Part shown: piece by piece, positions 11,201-21,769 of the stretch | Numbering within the stretch: the stretch's first letter is position 1 | Layout of the letters: each line of letters starts with the position of its first letter | Assembly: GCA_012295275.1 (NCBI GenBank) | Contig: CM022667.1 | Location: 262,501-297,500 of the forward strand | DNA length: 35,000 bases | Direction: 5' to 3' | DNA from: Chrysomallon squamiferum | Taxonomy: Eukaryota; Mollusca; Gastropoda; Neomphalida; Peltospiridae | Position numbers and translations under genes: made by a program | Notes under the pieces: model-generated | Databases searched by the model: none | What the model saw: only the letters and a program-made list of their open reading frames with translations | Told to the model about the DNA's origin: nothing

Positions 11201-11971
11201 CAATAAATAAAATTAATAAATGTTTTCAATAAATTTCCAATTTTGTCAAATTCACATTCTTGGTTGCCTAACTTTTGATAACTGCTTGGATTTATTGTGA
11301 ATATATATGATATATACACAACAAAATTACACTTGTGCAACAGCCGTGTTATTTTGTTTCCATTGTTTATGTTCAATGACACTAAATGTATCCGAAAAAT
11401 CACCCTTGTTTGAATATGTACATCTTCCACCATTTTGAACTTTCATTGACAGTTTGCAAAATGGTGGTAAAGCAATTATTTGGAAATATTTTCATTGATG
11501 GAGTGTATGCTTGTACCATTATAGATATGCTCCTGTTATCATAGATCTGCTATGTGCTATTACAGATATGCTATAAGCTTATATTATCATGAATAGATAT
11601 GTAACTTAAGTTACATGCTCATAATATCACAGATATGTTATGTGCTCATACTGTTACAGATACAATTCATGTTTTATGTTTTTATGTCTTATACAGATAT
11701 GCTATAAGCTCAAAATAATTATAGCTATGCTATATGTTCATAATATCGTAGATATGTTATAGCTCATATCATCACAGAAATGCTGTTGTGTATTTTAACT
11801 TGTTTGCTGTAACATCAGTTGTTCTGTTTCAGACAAGACATGAGTGTGAAGGCTGTACATGGAACTCTGGTGGTGTTCTTGCAGAACGATGCAGGGTTTG
11901 CTAAGTGGGGGCCAACACCTGAACGAATTAATGACTTAATGTTAGCCTCCAGACCACGAGATTCTTCATAA
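3174..11971 (+). CDS. PCIF1: PCIF1/CAPAM, cap-specific m6Am methyltransferase (13 coding exons, 678 aa)
   Basis: In characterised animals this nuclear enzyme binds the phosphorylated C-terminal domain of RNA polymerase II through its WW domain and methylates N6 of the 2'-O-methyladenosine next to the m7G cap. Coding exons: 3174-3512, 3953-4143, 4992-5146, 5599-5830, 6353-6452, 7193-7355, 7792-7967, 8365-8451, 8897-9081, 9509-9602, 10238-10338, 10981-11055 and 11833-11971. They sum to 2037 nt including the stop, all junctions keep frame, and every intron is GT-AG. The 678 aa compare with about 704 in human. Visible: a Ser/Asn-rich N-terminus, a WW domain at about 77-104, a basic stretch near 150-175, the conserved [14 protein letters not shown] block, and catalytic NPPF at 558-561. 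The intact NPPF suggests an active enzyme. The C-terminus ends soon after the conserved [10 protein letters not shown] block and lacks the Ser-rich tail of the human protein. Start chosen at the first in-frame AUG. Confidence 0.97.
3741..3990 (+). repeat. Tandem duplication spanning the acceptor of PCIF1 intron 1
   Basis: The stretch 3741-3840 is repeated about 137 bases later at 3878-3980. Shared pieces include ATTCTTCT, CCTGAT and AGATTCTTA, then a pyrimidine-rich tract, an AG, and GAAATGTAA/GAAAATGTAA. The first copy has an intact acceptor-like site (CATTCCAG, ending 3813) followed by GGA GAA AAT GTA AAT AAC and then TAA at 3841-3843. The downstream copy is the real exon 2. Confidence 0.8.
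3953..4143 (+). CDS. PCIF1: PCIF1 coding exon 2: linker with basic motif
   Basis: Residues 114-176 plus two bases. NDPLG aligns with SDPLG after the human WW domain. KRRASAE and SPTKR form a basic, Ser/Thr-Pro-containing stretch that could act as a nuclear localisation signal. The donor is CAG|GTCAGT. Confidence 0.92.
4175..4440 (+). repeat. Degenerate tandem repeat in PCIF1 intron 2
   Basis: Four diverged units start near 4181, 4256, 4336 and 4391. Each opens with ACTG followed by AAATA-type sequence and closes with TTATTGTTTA- or TTGTTATTCAG-like sequence. Two units end in acceptor-like CAG (about 4303 and 4433). Confidence 0.55.
4992..5146 (+). CDS. PCIF1: PCIF1 coding exon 3
   Basis: Completes residue 177 and runs to about residue 228. 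It contains a [10 protein letters not shown] segment (human PSEVLPPHPE) and the start of the helical region ending in YQELCQSRE. It ends with one base (T) before a GTAACT donor, and joining to the next exon restores Ser. Confidence 0.92.
5287..5338 (+). repeat. TG/CG alternating microsatellite, PCIF1 intron 3
   Basis: A (TG)n run interrupted by CGCG steps, giving about 50 bases of alternating purine-pyrimidine, the kind of tract that favours Z-DNA. Confidence 0.95.
5599..5830 (+). CDS. PCIF1: PCIF1 coding exon 4: conserved ESFNRW block
   Basis: Residues 229-305 plus two bases. It carries the highly conserved [14 protein letters not shown] and [13 protein letters not shown] blocks and ends in KKMIDSR at a GTAAGT donor. 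This is one of the best family diagnostics in the gene. Confidence 0.97.
6353..6452 (+). CDS. PCIF1: PCIF1 coding exon 5
   Basis: Residues 306-339. Contains [14 protein letters not shown], nearly identical to human. Acceptor TGTGTAG, donor GTAAGA, ends in phase 0. Confidence 0.96.
6785..7135 (+). repeat. Degenerate ~55-bp tandem repeat in PCIF1 intron 5
   Basis: Related motifs of the form (T/A)GATTATCTTTGAACAA recur near 6788, 6841, 6948, 7005, 7048 and 7108, each followed by AT-rich sequence with ACAGT or AACAC elements. Spacings are roughly 43-60, with one double interval. Confidence 0.5.
7193..7355 (+). CDS. PCIF1: PCIF1 coding exon 6
   Basis: Residues 340-393 plus one base. Helical [13 protein letters not shown] followed by [12 protein letters not shown] (human VEGICSKIYHIS). 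The donor CATG|GTTTGT is a weak GT site. Confidence 0.95.
7694..7747 (+). repeat. AT/ATGT microsatellite, PCIF1 intron 6
   Basis: (AT)n running into (TATG)n, ending about 45 bases before coding exon 7. Confidence 0.95.
7792..7967 (+). CDS. PCIF1: PCIF1 coding exon 7
   Basis: Residues 394-452. The [16 protein letters not shown] and MHMEN-like region corresponds to the human stretch VEPRLVYCYPVRLAVSAP. Ends in phase 0 at a GTGAGT donor. Confidence 0.93.
8240..8344 (+). repeat. Compound microsatellite just before PCIF1 coding exon 8
   Basis: Consecutive runs of (TG)n at 8241-8271, (TTTA)n at about 8281-8304, (GTCT)n, then (ATC)n up to 8343. The array ends only about 20 bases from the exon 8 acceptor, so its length could affect splicing of that exon. 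Confidence 0.95.
8365..8451 (+). CDS. PCIF1: PCIF1 coding exon 8
   Basis: 29 codons, residues 453-481: [19 protein letters not shown] then LIKRYQ, matching human LYRYSCIDDSAFERFLPRV. Bounded by ATAG and GTTAGT, in phase 0. Confidence 0.94.
8897..9081 (+). CDS. PCIF1: PCIF1 coding exon 9: methyltransferase core
   Basis: Residues 482-542 plus two bases. Contains [31 protein letters not shown] and TDGYFGSRG, which belong to the conserved methyltransferase fold near the active site in PCIF1. Donor GTAAGT. Confidence 0.96.
9509..9602 (+). CDS. PCIF1: PCIF1 coding exon 10: catalytic NPPF motif
   Basis: Residues 543-574. [17 protein letters not shown] carries the NPPF catalytic motif (residues 558-561, bases 9552-9563), the counterpart of human N553-F556 that contacts the target adenosine. 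Ends in phase 0 at a GTATTT donor. Confidence 0.97.
9919..10021 (+). repeat. Direct repeat in PCIF1 intron 10
   Basis: AAATTAAATTGAATATAAA occurs near 9922 and again about 75 bases later near 9997, consistent with an old tandem duplication. Confidence 0.65.
10238..10338 (+). CDS. PCIF1: PCIF1 coding exon 11
   Basis: Residues 575-607 plus two bases. [22 protein letters not shown] is nearly the human sequence. Donor GTAAAT. Confidence 0.96.
10404..10566 (+). repeat. Diverged ~85-bp tandem duplication in PCIF1 intron 11
   Basis: AGATGCAGT at 10408 and AGATGCAGTA at 10493 begin two units sharing GAAAA/GTAAAAAATTT, AATAATTT and a final CAGTATG/CAGATG element. Confidence 0.55.
10981..11055 (+). 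CDS. PCIF1: PCIF1 coding exon 12
   Basis: Residues 608-632 plus two bases: [20 protein letters not shown], matching human [19 protein letters not shown]. The donor AA|GTTAGT is fixed by frame with exon 13. Confidence 0.95.
11427..11467. repeat. Perfect 11-bp inverted repeat (hairpin) in PCIF1 intron 12
   Basis: CCACCATTTTG at 11427-11437 faces CAAAATGGTGG at 11457-11467 across a 19-base loop. The pairing extends imperfectly on both sides. It could be a stem-loop or the end of an old non-autonomous element; I could not find a matching partner terminus. Confidence 0.6.
11500..11790 (+). repeat. Minisatellite in PCIF1 intron 12
   Basis: About ten diverged units built on ATAATATCACAGATATGCT followed by ATGTGCTC or ATAAGCTC, with spacing of about 20-35 bases, directly upstream of the last coding exon. 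Many units contain ACAG, which resembles a splice acceptor end. Confidence 0.75.
11833..11971 (+). CDS. PCIF1: PCIF1 coding exon 13 and stop
   Basis: Residues 633-678 and [24 protein letters not shown] and PTPERI match the human C-terminal core. The protein ends shortly afterwards with ASRPRDSS. Confidence 0.96.
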
Positions 11972-13450
11972 AACACACACACAAATGCTTTAAGTCATCC
12001 AGGTTCTCGTAACGTCTCCCATGTTTGTTCAGTTTCTGTTACACTTTCTGAGGAAATCACTCAGTTCCAGCATCTAAAACTTACAGCATACATTGAGCAA
12101 ATGTTTCACTGAGTCGGGTGTTGATTTTTATTGCTGAGTAAGTCACTCAGCTATATCTTTCAGAGTAATTAGAGTAAATCGTTGTCGATACGATGTGTTT
12201 CAACATTTATCTTGTGGAGTTATTCAGTTGCTGCATTTCAGACTGTTACAGTGCACTGTGTGAAATAATTCAAATTCAAGATTCTCAGACTATTGCCAGA
12301 CATTGCTTAAATATAATTCAGTTTCAGCATTTCAGACTGATAAAAGATATTTATACTCTTGATGCATGCAACATTATTTTTCAGTATTTACAGTTTTCAG
12401 TTTTATTTTATTTTGTAAAATCATTTGGTTTCAACATTTCAAGCAGACACAATAGGCTTTGTATTTATAATAATATAATTCACTCTCCTTTTGTGTCAGT
12501 ATATATTAAGTATTGAGCTTTACTGCTTCATTGGCAGTAACTGTTCAGTATGGCATTCATATTTCAAAAAGTTACAGCATACAGAAAAGGTAATTTCATT
12601 TTACATTTAAATTGTTTTTTTACTTTCATGATTACGATAACTTAAGCTAAGAGAGATTTTTTTATTCTTACATTTTTGTAAAAAGTATTATGTCATTCAA
12701 ATTGACATTTTAAACTGTTGAAATACAGTGGTAAAAAAAAGAATCAAGTTTTACATTTCTGACTGTAAAAAGTTTGAGACTTTCATAACTTACAGTGTAT
12801 ATAATATACATATATTTATCCTGTTGTTGATATGGTGCATAAATCATTCAGCTTAGTACTAGTACATGTGTAAAATATGAAACATTTTCTGATGATTAAA
12901 TCATTCAGATGTTAGAAAATCATTCAAAACCTCATACTCATACAGTTGCCATCAGCTGAATAAGTTATTAAAACCTTCATATTCAGGTTGCTACCAAAGC
13001 CATTATATTCAATTAATCGTTCGAATGCGCACCCATTTAGTCCAGCATCAAGTAAGCTACTCAAAATGTTTTCATAATTCAGAATGTTTCTCATTGCACT
13101 GGAATAAGTTCGAAATTTTTTACGAGTGCTTCATGTTCTGAATATTGTCTCAATATTGAATTATCAGAGGAACATAATCATCTGTTACGATAAAACGAAC
13201 AGAAAATTCCTAACTCAGATTTTGTCTACTTTATTCAACATCTATCTCATTGTCAGCATTTTGTACAGATCATGCAAAACATGTTCATTTTGTTAAAATT
13301 ATAATTCTTACTGCATACATTTTGATATTGTGAATCATTAAGACCAGTGTACAGATCATTCAAGACTCATCCCATCATCATTAAGTAATCATCCCTTTCA
13401 GAAATCATCCTATTATTATGTAATCATCCCATCATTATTAAATTGACTAA
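11972..13450 (+). repeat. PCIF1 3' flank/3' UTR with degenerate repeat units
   Basis: Probably the start of the PCIF1 3' untranslated region. Variants of ATTCAGTTTCAGCATTTCAG recur near 12052, 12145, 12222, 12317, 12420 and 12545 at roughly 80-125-base spacing. Shorter ATCATTCA motifs continue to about 13345, then an approximately 20-base AATCATCCC repeat at 13372-13440. No clear single poly(A) site can be chosen; the first AATAAA is at 14479-14484. Confidence 0.5.
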
Positions 13451-13858
13451 CTTGACAAAAAACCTTCCTTTTTACAAAACATTTATCTGGTATTTGTAAT
13501 GCAAACAATCCTTTTCATTTTCATTTGCATCTATAAATTATCATCAAATTATCATTCTTATCATCTGGTCATCATTGAGAACATGTAGTTTTAGCTGTCT
13601 TTTTTCTTTTTTAAATATTTATTATTTATTCACATAATAGTTACCAGATATAGTTGTGTTTTTCATGTGCGATAATGTAGATATGATTTTCAAAATCAGT
13701 TTTTACTTGCCTTTTTCAAACATTAATCATGGAAAAACTGTTGGCAATTTGGATTATGTTGTGAAATCCAGGCTTCAGATTTTTTTTGATTTTTTTTTAA
13801 TTACCTGTTGTCATCCATTTTGTGTATATATTGTTTCATGTTCCATAGTAGCTATTTA

Positions 13859-13894
<36 letters not shown>

Positions 13895-14056
13895 AAAACC
13901 ATTTCAGATATTTAGTAATGGTTATGTTGTCTGTATTGTTGTTGTAAATCTTGGTAAAAAGATTATTTTGTTGTTATATGTAAAACTGTTTTTATTACTT
14001 TTGTAAAATAGCTAGAATTTAAAAAACAAATAATTCATTTTTGAGTTTTTATTTTA

Positions 14057-14093
<37 letters not shown>

Positions 14094-17000
14094 ATTTTTT
14101 TTTTTTTTACTTTTTAATTATTATTAGTGTTATAACTATTTGTTTATTTTTTTATTATCATTATTCCATTATATACTTTTTTTTTATTATTATTATTATT
14201 TTTTTTTTTTTTTGTTACTGCCTTTAAAAAAGGAAAAAACCAATATAGTTTATATTATCAATAATATTATAGATTTTTTTCAATGTAATAAAATTTACAG
14301 GAATTATTTAAAAAGAAAACAAAAACCATTTTTGTTATTTTTCCTTTTTTTTTTTTTTTTTTCACTCCATTGAAATTTTTCATTTATTTCTTTAGTGATT
14401 AATCCATTCTTTTTGTGATGATGATGTTGATGATTATTATTATTATTATTTTCATTTGGTAATGAAATGGAACCAATTAATAAATAATATATTTTAATTA
14501 ACAATGTTGGAACAGGTAATTAAGTACATGGATGATTTATGTTTTTGAGGGATGTGTTGTATTTTATTTTCATATGGACATTGGCATGAAATAACCAGTG
14601 TTGATTTCTTGGGTATTTTGTCCTTTCATTATTTTATTTTTTTTGATTGCATTTAATAATAATAATAACAATAATAACATTAATAATAATAATAATAGTA
14701 ATAATAAAAAGAAAAACTAATTAAGAATAGATAAATAAATAATGACTGTTAATCCCTGTATTATTTCTTGAAGTATAACTTGAAATTTGTAATTTTGGTG
14801 TAGACATTTTTTTTCAGAATACCTAGAGGCATTGGCCTGTTTTTCTATTATTTATTTATTACTTTTATGTTTAATATAAGAAAAGTAGTAATTAATAATA
14901 TTTTAATTAAAATACATTTTTGTCGAAATATTATGTAGCAATGGACTTGTTTATTTCTTTTATTTATTTATTTTGTTTAATCATTTAACAAAAAAAAATA
15001 CTGTTTTAATTAAAAAAAACGGATATTAGTTTAATTAAATACGGTTTCATTATGGTCTGTCATTACCTTATAGCATTTTTTTTTTTGTTTATTGAAGTAA
15101 AAAAAAAAAAGTTTCTATTTCTTTTTAAAGCAGTTTTATTTTAACTCTGTTTTTAAGATTTTGTTTTCAGTTTTAATTTTTACATTTTAACCTGGTTTTT
15201 ATATAAAGTATATATTGTATCAAACATGTTTTGCAAAAGTTATTTACAGTTGCACATTTATGTAAATATGATTACTGATATGGATTTTGGAACAATTATG
15301 AAAACATTTGATTACATAATTAAACAAAAATATTAATGAAATGAAGCAGTGAAATTAAGAAAACACGTACTGAACCATTTATCAAGCAAGCTTGGGATTT
15401 CTGGAATTGTCTAAATCTTTACTTAAAAATAAACAACGAAAAAGAAAGAAAAGAAAAGAATGAAATTGCATTTAACAGATAAAATTGAATACACTTCTAA
15501 ATCAGGGTCTGTTTGACCTTTATCAATTCACTTAAAATTCTTAAAATTCCTGTTATAAGAATTCTGCGTTTCCTTTAATATGTCACATTTTGTTGTTTTT
15601 TTAGATCTGATAAAAAAAAATATGCAAAAATGAGGCTAAATTAAAACAAATAATACATGGCAGCATTATCTCTTGAACTGCTGTCAGAGAAACCAAAGCA
15701 AAGCATACATAAATAGACAGTTTTCTTGATTTTCTTGACTTCAAAAAGTCAGATAATTGTTCTATGTGTTACGGAATTGATGAAGATTTTTATTTTTTTG
15801 TATGTATATATATATATATATATATTTTTTTTATGGAATGTTACTAAAAGAAATGTTTAATTTTAAAAGTTATCCTAGCAACATAATTTTAATTTACAAA
15901 ATTTAAGTTATTATTTTTTTTTTTTATTAATATAAAAAAAATGTATTCTTACTATTGAAATTTTTAAATTACACATGTAGATACATATATATAAATTAAT
16001 TGTTACAGTATTTTGTAAATAACTGTCTCCTGTTTTTCAATTTCAAATTATGAATGGCAGATTTTTTGAAACTATTAACATTTCTCAAAGGTGCTACATT
16101 TTCAAGATTTTAACAGAAGTAAAATAATGGCTTTAAATTGAACAATGCTTTATTCAGTGTTTGTACAGAGTACAGTATATCAGGAAGCCTTGACTATAAA
16201 AAAAGATTTTAATTATAATTTATAAATTTATTATTATTATTATTTTTATTTTTATTATTATTGTTATTCTATAAAAAAGATTTTAATTATAATTTTTTAA
16301 TTTATTATTATTATTAATTTTGAACATTGCCTTTCTTTCAGCATAATAATTGCACAGCATAATATTAATAATTATTCATTGTACTAACCGGTAATAACTT
16401 TCTTTTGCACAATGATCAAATGATTTTCAGTACTGTCTTTTCTTTTTTTCTGTTTTTGTTTTGAATGACATGCATTACTTAATTATTTATTTTTTATTAT
16501 GGGGTCAAGTACTTTAAGTTTCATAGAAAAAGGAAGAAGTAAATTTTATATTTTGATTGTAGTTATTATTAAGAGAAAATAGTTGTTTAAACATTTTAAT
16601 AGGTAAGTAAAATTATATATGTGTGTGTGTGTGTGTGTCAGAAATGGAAATACTTTTTCTAATTTTTAATTTATTTTATTAATTTATTTATATTATTATT
16701 ATTTTCATTTTATATTTTATTTTATTTTTATTTTGTTAGTTTGATTTTATATTCTTAATAATTTGTTTGTTAAACAAAAAACAATGTACTTCAGTTCTCA
16801 ATAGTTTTAAATGGCTGGTTAAATTAAAAAATAATAATAATAATCTTTGGAATAAATATTTGTTTTATGTGCATCCTCCTCCAAAAAATTGATACAGTCA
16901 ACATTATTATATTTCATTTTGTTAGCAACTGGGTAGCAGCTATTTTTTTTCAGCATTGTTATTAAAAAAGCAACAAAAAAAAAAAAAAAAACTATACCTA

Positions 17001-18500
17001 CTGACCTTTTTAAGAGTCAGTAAATATTCTCATGTTGTCATAAGAGAGCAAGACAATACCTTTGTGGCATCAAAAAAATAATAAATAAATAAATAAATAA
17101 ATAATAATAGTAATAATATAAATAATGATTAATCATGTTTATTGTAATATCAATATGTAATACAGAATCTTACTTTTTAACATTTAAAAAACAAATTAAT
17201 TTCCTTGGGTTATAGTTCCTATAGTGTGCCATACCCAAATAAACTGCATTTAACAAATGATAAAGATTACTATTGTTATTTTATTTTCTTTCTTTACATT
17301 ATTTTTGATGGGTGGGGAATTATTTCAAAATAGCAGATTATATTCAGTAGGACATTAAAAAAATTATTAAAAATTATTAAAACTTTTATTACACATATGC
17401 TAAAAATGTTTGAACGTTAAGCTTATAGATTATGTTAAAGTATTTATGAAAGAAAAAAGATGTGTTTTTTTTTTTTTTTTCACTTTTCTGTTTTACCACA
17501 TGGTTACATAACAACTCTTTATAAATGCTGTCCATGATATTACTGTTCATATGAAAATATTAACTATTTATTTTGATGTTTTTTAAAAGTGTTTTCCCGA
17601 TTCATACGCATTCTTTTCTCTCAATATATGATAATAACTTTGTTCTTATTTTTAGCCAGTAGTTTTAACAGCTACTGCTACATTTTTTAATTCTGAATAC
17701 ATTTTGATATTAATTTTTAAAATTTTCTATCATGCACGTCATCTGTCATTTGCTTAATTTAATAACTGAAAATTAACGACGCTATTAATATTTACACTCA
17801 TACGCTTTGCACTTGTTTTAATTAGCTGTACAAACAATAAAAATTATTTAATTTTAATTTATATATCTTTTATGAATAGCTAATATAATATCTGCCAGCT
17901 GATATAAACTGATGTTCAGTTGTACCTTTCATGTAAAGCTTGTAGTTATATAGTTATTACAAAATTATTTATCATTTTTTAATTTTTAATTTATTAATAT
18001 GATCTAATTTTTTTTATATAATTTCCATCAAATATAAAAAATAAAAAAAAGTTAAAATTTTTTTTTTTAATAAATTAATGTAATTTCTACCAAATATATC
18101 ATTTGTTAATTTTCAGTTTATTAATGACATATTTTATTTTATATGTAATTTTCTTTACGTATTATTTTTTTAAACCATTTTTAACTAATGTTTCAGTTTT
18201 TTTTGTATTTGAATTATAATTTATTATTTATTGTATATATTAAAAAAATTAAATTTAAATTTTTAATTTTTTTAAAGTTACTGTCATGTTACAAGATGAT
18301 AAAAAAAAAAAAAAGAAAAAGAAATGGCCTGGACTAAAGAAATTTCAATTTTAAATTATATTTTATTATCTAAAATTTCCAATTTTCAAATCAGGGGTAT
18401 GACATATAAAATAAAAATCTACTTCTTTTTGCTTATGATTTTTTTATTTTTTATTTATTTATTTATTTTTTTTAATTTCTGAATATCTTAAAAGTGACAA
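13451..18500. repeat. AT-rich low-complexity intergenic DNA with homopolymers and TTA/AAT runs
   Basis: No gene supported. Main tracts: poly-A at 13860-13891, (TTA)n at 14058-14090, T-rich runs at 14176-14213 and 14344-14362, (AAT)n at 14657-14706, (AT)n near 15805, a ~76-bp tandem duplication at 16193-16318 (both copies begin CTATAAA), (TG)n at 16620-16638, and (AAAT)n near 17075-17105. Open frames here are Lys, Phe or Tyr repeats from these tracts. Confidence 0.8.
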
Positions 18501-20529
18501 ACAGGAATTGATTTTTTTTTAAAAAATATTCAGTTATTATTTAGTTGATTTGATTTTGTTTTTTTTGCTGTTGTCATGGGGATAACTTGTATCGTTTTAC
18601 ACTGATTTTTAAGAACAAGCAAAATGCACCTCTTTAATATTCCTTAATTTCAGCAATTTCTTTCAGCCACCAGTTTTCTTTCATATACCACCATTCTCTT
18701 TTTCTTTCACTTTTTAATATTTTTTTTCTTCTGTTTTTATTACCTATCTGTAGCCATTTGTTACAGTTTTGGTAAGACTCTTACATGGAGAGAAAAACAG
18801 CCTCTCTCATTGTGTTTGGCTATTTACATTTCCAACCTGAACCCTGAAACTGATTTTATTAGCTTTGTCAAAATATGCATATAAGAAATATGTTCCTGTT
18901 TGACAAGACTAACCCAAGATTGGCAACAGTAAAGAAGAAGATGTTTTTTTTTAAATACTAATAACAAAAAAAATTATTATTTCAAGATGATTTCATTACA
19001 AGTTTTAAATGATCTTTGCTTTTTGAATTATTCAAGTTGCATCATTTCAATTTATTTATTTATCTATTTTTTTATTTTTTTTAATTTCCTCCCCCCTCCT
19101 CCTTATTCAAACTAAGTAACCCCAGGCAATTAAATTTGCTGCACCTGCAAGAAAAACAATTTCAAGGTAAATGCACTTTCAGCAGCGCCAGTACACTTTA
19201 CTCTCATTATCTTGTCACATGCATCTGTTCATGTGATAAAATCAAGAAATATTTGTTTGTTATGTTTTGTTTTGTTTTTTTACAAACAACAGCCACCTCC
19301 TTTCTGTGCTGAATAATGTATTAAAAAGACAATAGTAATAAAGTTTTGAATATTAAAAACATGTTTACAAAAATAAGAAACATCAAATTTAAATTGAATA
19401 AGTGGTCTGTAAACATGTATTCAATTTCCTGAATGCATTCGGTTTTACAAGTAGCTTTTTAATCTACAGTGATGGTTTCAGTTTCAGATTTAAAAAAAAA
19501 AAATTATTTTATTCTTTTCTTTTGAATTATGCATAGTTTATTTTGCATTTTTGTAAATATATTTACTTTCCTTTTTATAAATGTTTATTTCCATCTATTT
19601 CAACTTTATAATTTTTTTTTTTTTTTTTTTTTTGTCATTTCTGACTGTACAAGCTTTTTTAGATCTATTATGAATTTGGTAAACTGGTGCATTTACTTGT
19701 TGACATCATTTTTTTTTTTTTTCAGTTACAAAAGAAACAAAATGTCTTTTAAAATATATTACGTTATGTATATGCAGTCATGATTCTAGTCTATAAAGGA
19801 GAAAAAGAAATTCATGGACCTACTTAAGTTGTTACCTATTTAATGTTTAATCATCTTAGTCATATCAACGTAATTAAATCAGATTACTAAAATTTACCTT
19901 CATTAACTGATGTTGTCAATGTAAAATTGTAAATTTTGTACATTTATTTTTCTTTTATTGTTTTTTATTTTATTTTTTTTTAAATTTGTGTATATTATGG
20001 TCTTAGGTTACTGGCATTTATAGAATCTGTAGATATTCTGGACTAATTTTTTTTTGTTTTTTTTTGTAATTTTAAAATGAATCAAAGAATGTAAAATGAT
20101 TTTAAATATTTTGTTAATTTCAGTAAGGAAAATTTTTCATTTATTTAAGTAATTTTTTTATATAAATATTAATAAAACATGCATTTATTTACCTTTATTT
20201 TTACTCTGTACAAAAATTATAATTATTTTTGAAAAAAACCTATAACGATGTATTTTTAAAATAGAGTTATGTCAAAATTTTAGAAATGGAATAAATCCTT
20301 GGTGTCATTTTCATTTCTTTGTTTACTGTAAATAAACTTGCCTTGTAAAATAAAAATTTTAATCTGTGTAAATGAGTGTACCTGACTGTCCATGTGTTCA
20401 TAAACTTATTAAATATTTCAACTGAATATTTTATCTTTATCTGTTTAGCCAAATTAAATTTTGAAAAAGATGTTTCTGCTGTGACATTAATTATAATTAA
20501 TGATCATTTAATGGTCGACACCATCTGCG

Positions 20530-20564
<35 letters not shown>

Positions 20565-21467
20565 TTTACTTATTTTTTTACATTTAATGCGGCCTATATT
20601 TACTTCAACATTACACAGAATCATCTTAATCATGGTGTTTACATTAAAAAAAATACAGATACTTACTGTAATGCTGCATATGTTAACATGTAAAACAAAT
20701 TATTTTTTAGCCTCTTAAGAATTACATGCCGTCACAAGCAGTGAACTTCAAAAGACTGAAAAGAGAAAAACTCTACGACTAAAGCAGACTTTTTTTTTTT
20801 TTGTTACATTTCAAAAACTGGTGTAGTTTCAATATTTATTTAAGGACGTGTATTTTTTAATCAGCCACTTTAAATGAGAATATGTATGACTTTTGCTAAA
20901 TAAATATTTAAACATAAAAACGGATAAACAATTTGTATATTTTTTAGGCTTGGAAGCAGCATTTATTTGCATTTGTTTCACGTCAAATGAATACAAAATG
21001 AAACTAATTGTATAATCAATAAAATACACTGTAAAATAAAACTAAACATGAGATAAAATGAAAGACGTTTGTATCCCTCTAAAAGAAAAAAATCCAATAC
21101 TGAATAAGGTGTATATTATATAGCCATCTGCGTCATAAAAAGATGTTTGTAAAAAGGTGTTTGTAATATAAATATTATTGCAAGAAATGACGTATGACCT
21201 ACATTTTTGTAACATATATATATATATCTATATTCTATCGAAAAGTGGATCTCAGATTCTAAAAATGTAAAAACAAAACAGCATAAATATATTCGTAGTA
21301 ATGGGTGACGAACCTAAATGTACACACACGAAAAAAAAAAAATAATAAAAAAAATGATTACATAAGATACACTATCTTAAAACGATTAAGAAAAACTGTC
21401 AACAGACTGTATTTTAAATTATACTTTAAGGATATATTTTTTTCTTCTTTTTATATTTTTTGTAGTT

Positions 21468-21512
<45 letters not shown>

Positions 21513-21769
21513 AAATCTATATATATAACAAAATAAAAAAAATAAAACTAACAAAATAATAATAATAATAAAAAATATTAAGTTTAGTAAGTGTTGTAAT
21601 TTCTGAAAATTGTCGATGAAGACGTAGAGTTTAGAATTTTTTGAAAAATAATCACCTATCTGGGCACACGTTCTCAAAAAGGTTCGCCACCCTTACTCTA
21701 GCAGCTTGTTCTCGACGACCAGCTAAATTAACATCCTCGTGCATAATTTGCGATATAGTAGTATTCTGT
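18501..21769. other. Intergenic DNA and probable 3' UTR of the ASB gene
   Basis: AT-rich, no coding feature recognised. Contains (TTA)n at 20532-20562 and a poly-T run at 21474-21511, which reads as poly-A on the strand of the neighbouring minus-strand gene. A minus-strand AATAAA is present at 20835-20840 (TTTATT on plus), a possible poly(A) signal for the gene ending at 21770. Confidence 0.5.

Noticed and set aside
13015-13035. GTTCGAATGC resembling a tRNA B-box
   Set aside because: No A-box or cloverleaf could be built around it; no tRNA gene seen in the window.
13656-14504. Open frames with Lys, Phe and Tyr runs on both strands
   Set aside because: Produced by poly-A/T and TTA tracts; no domain, no splice context, no homology recognised.
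21305-21677. Overlapping plus and minus open frames across the poly-T tract
   Set aside because: Composition-driven; the region fits the 3' UTR of the ASB gene instead.
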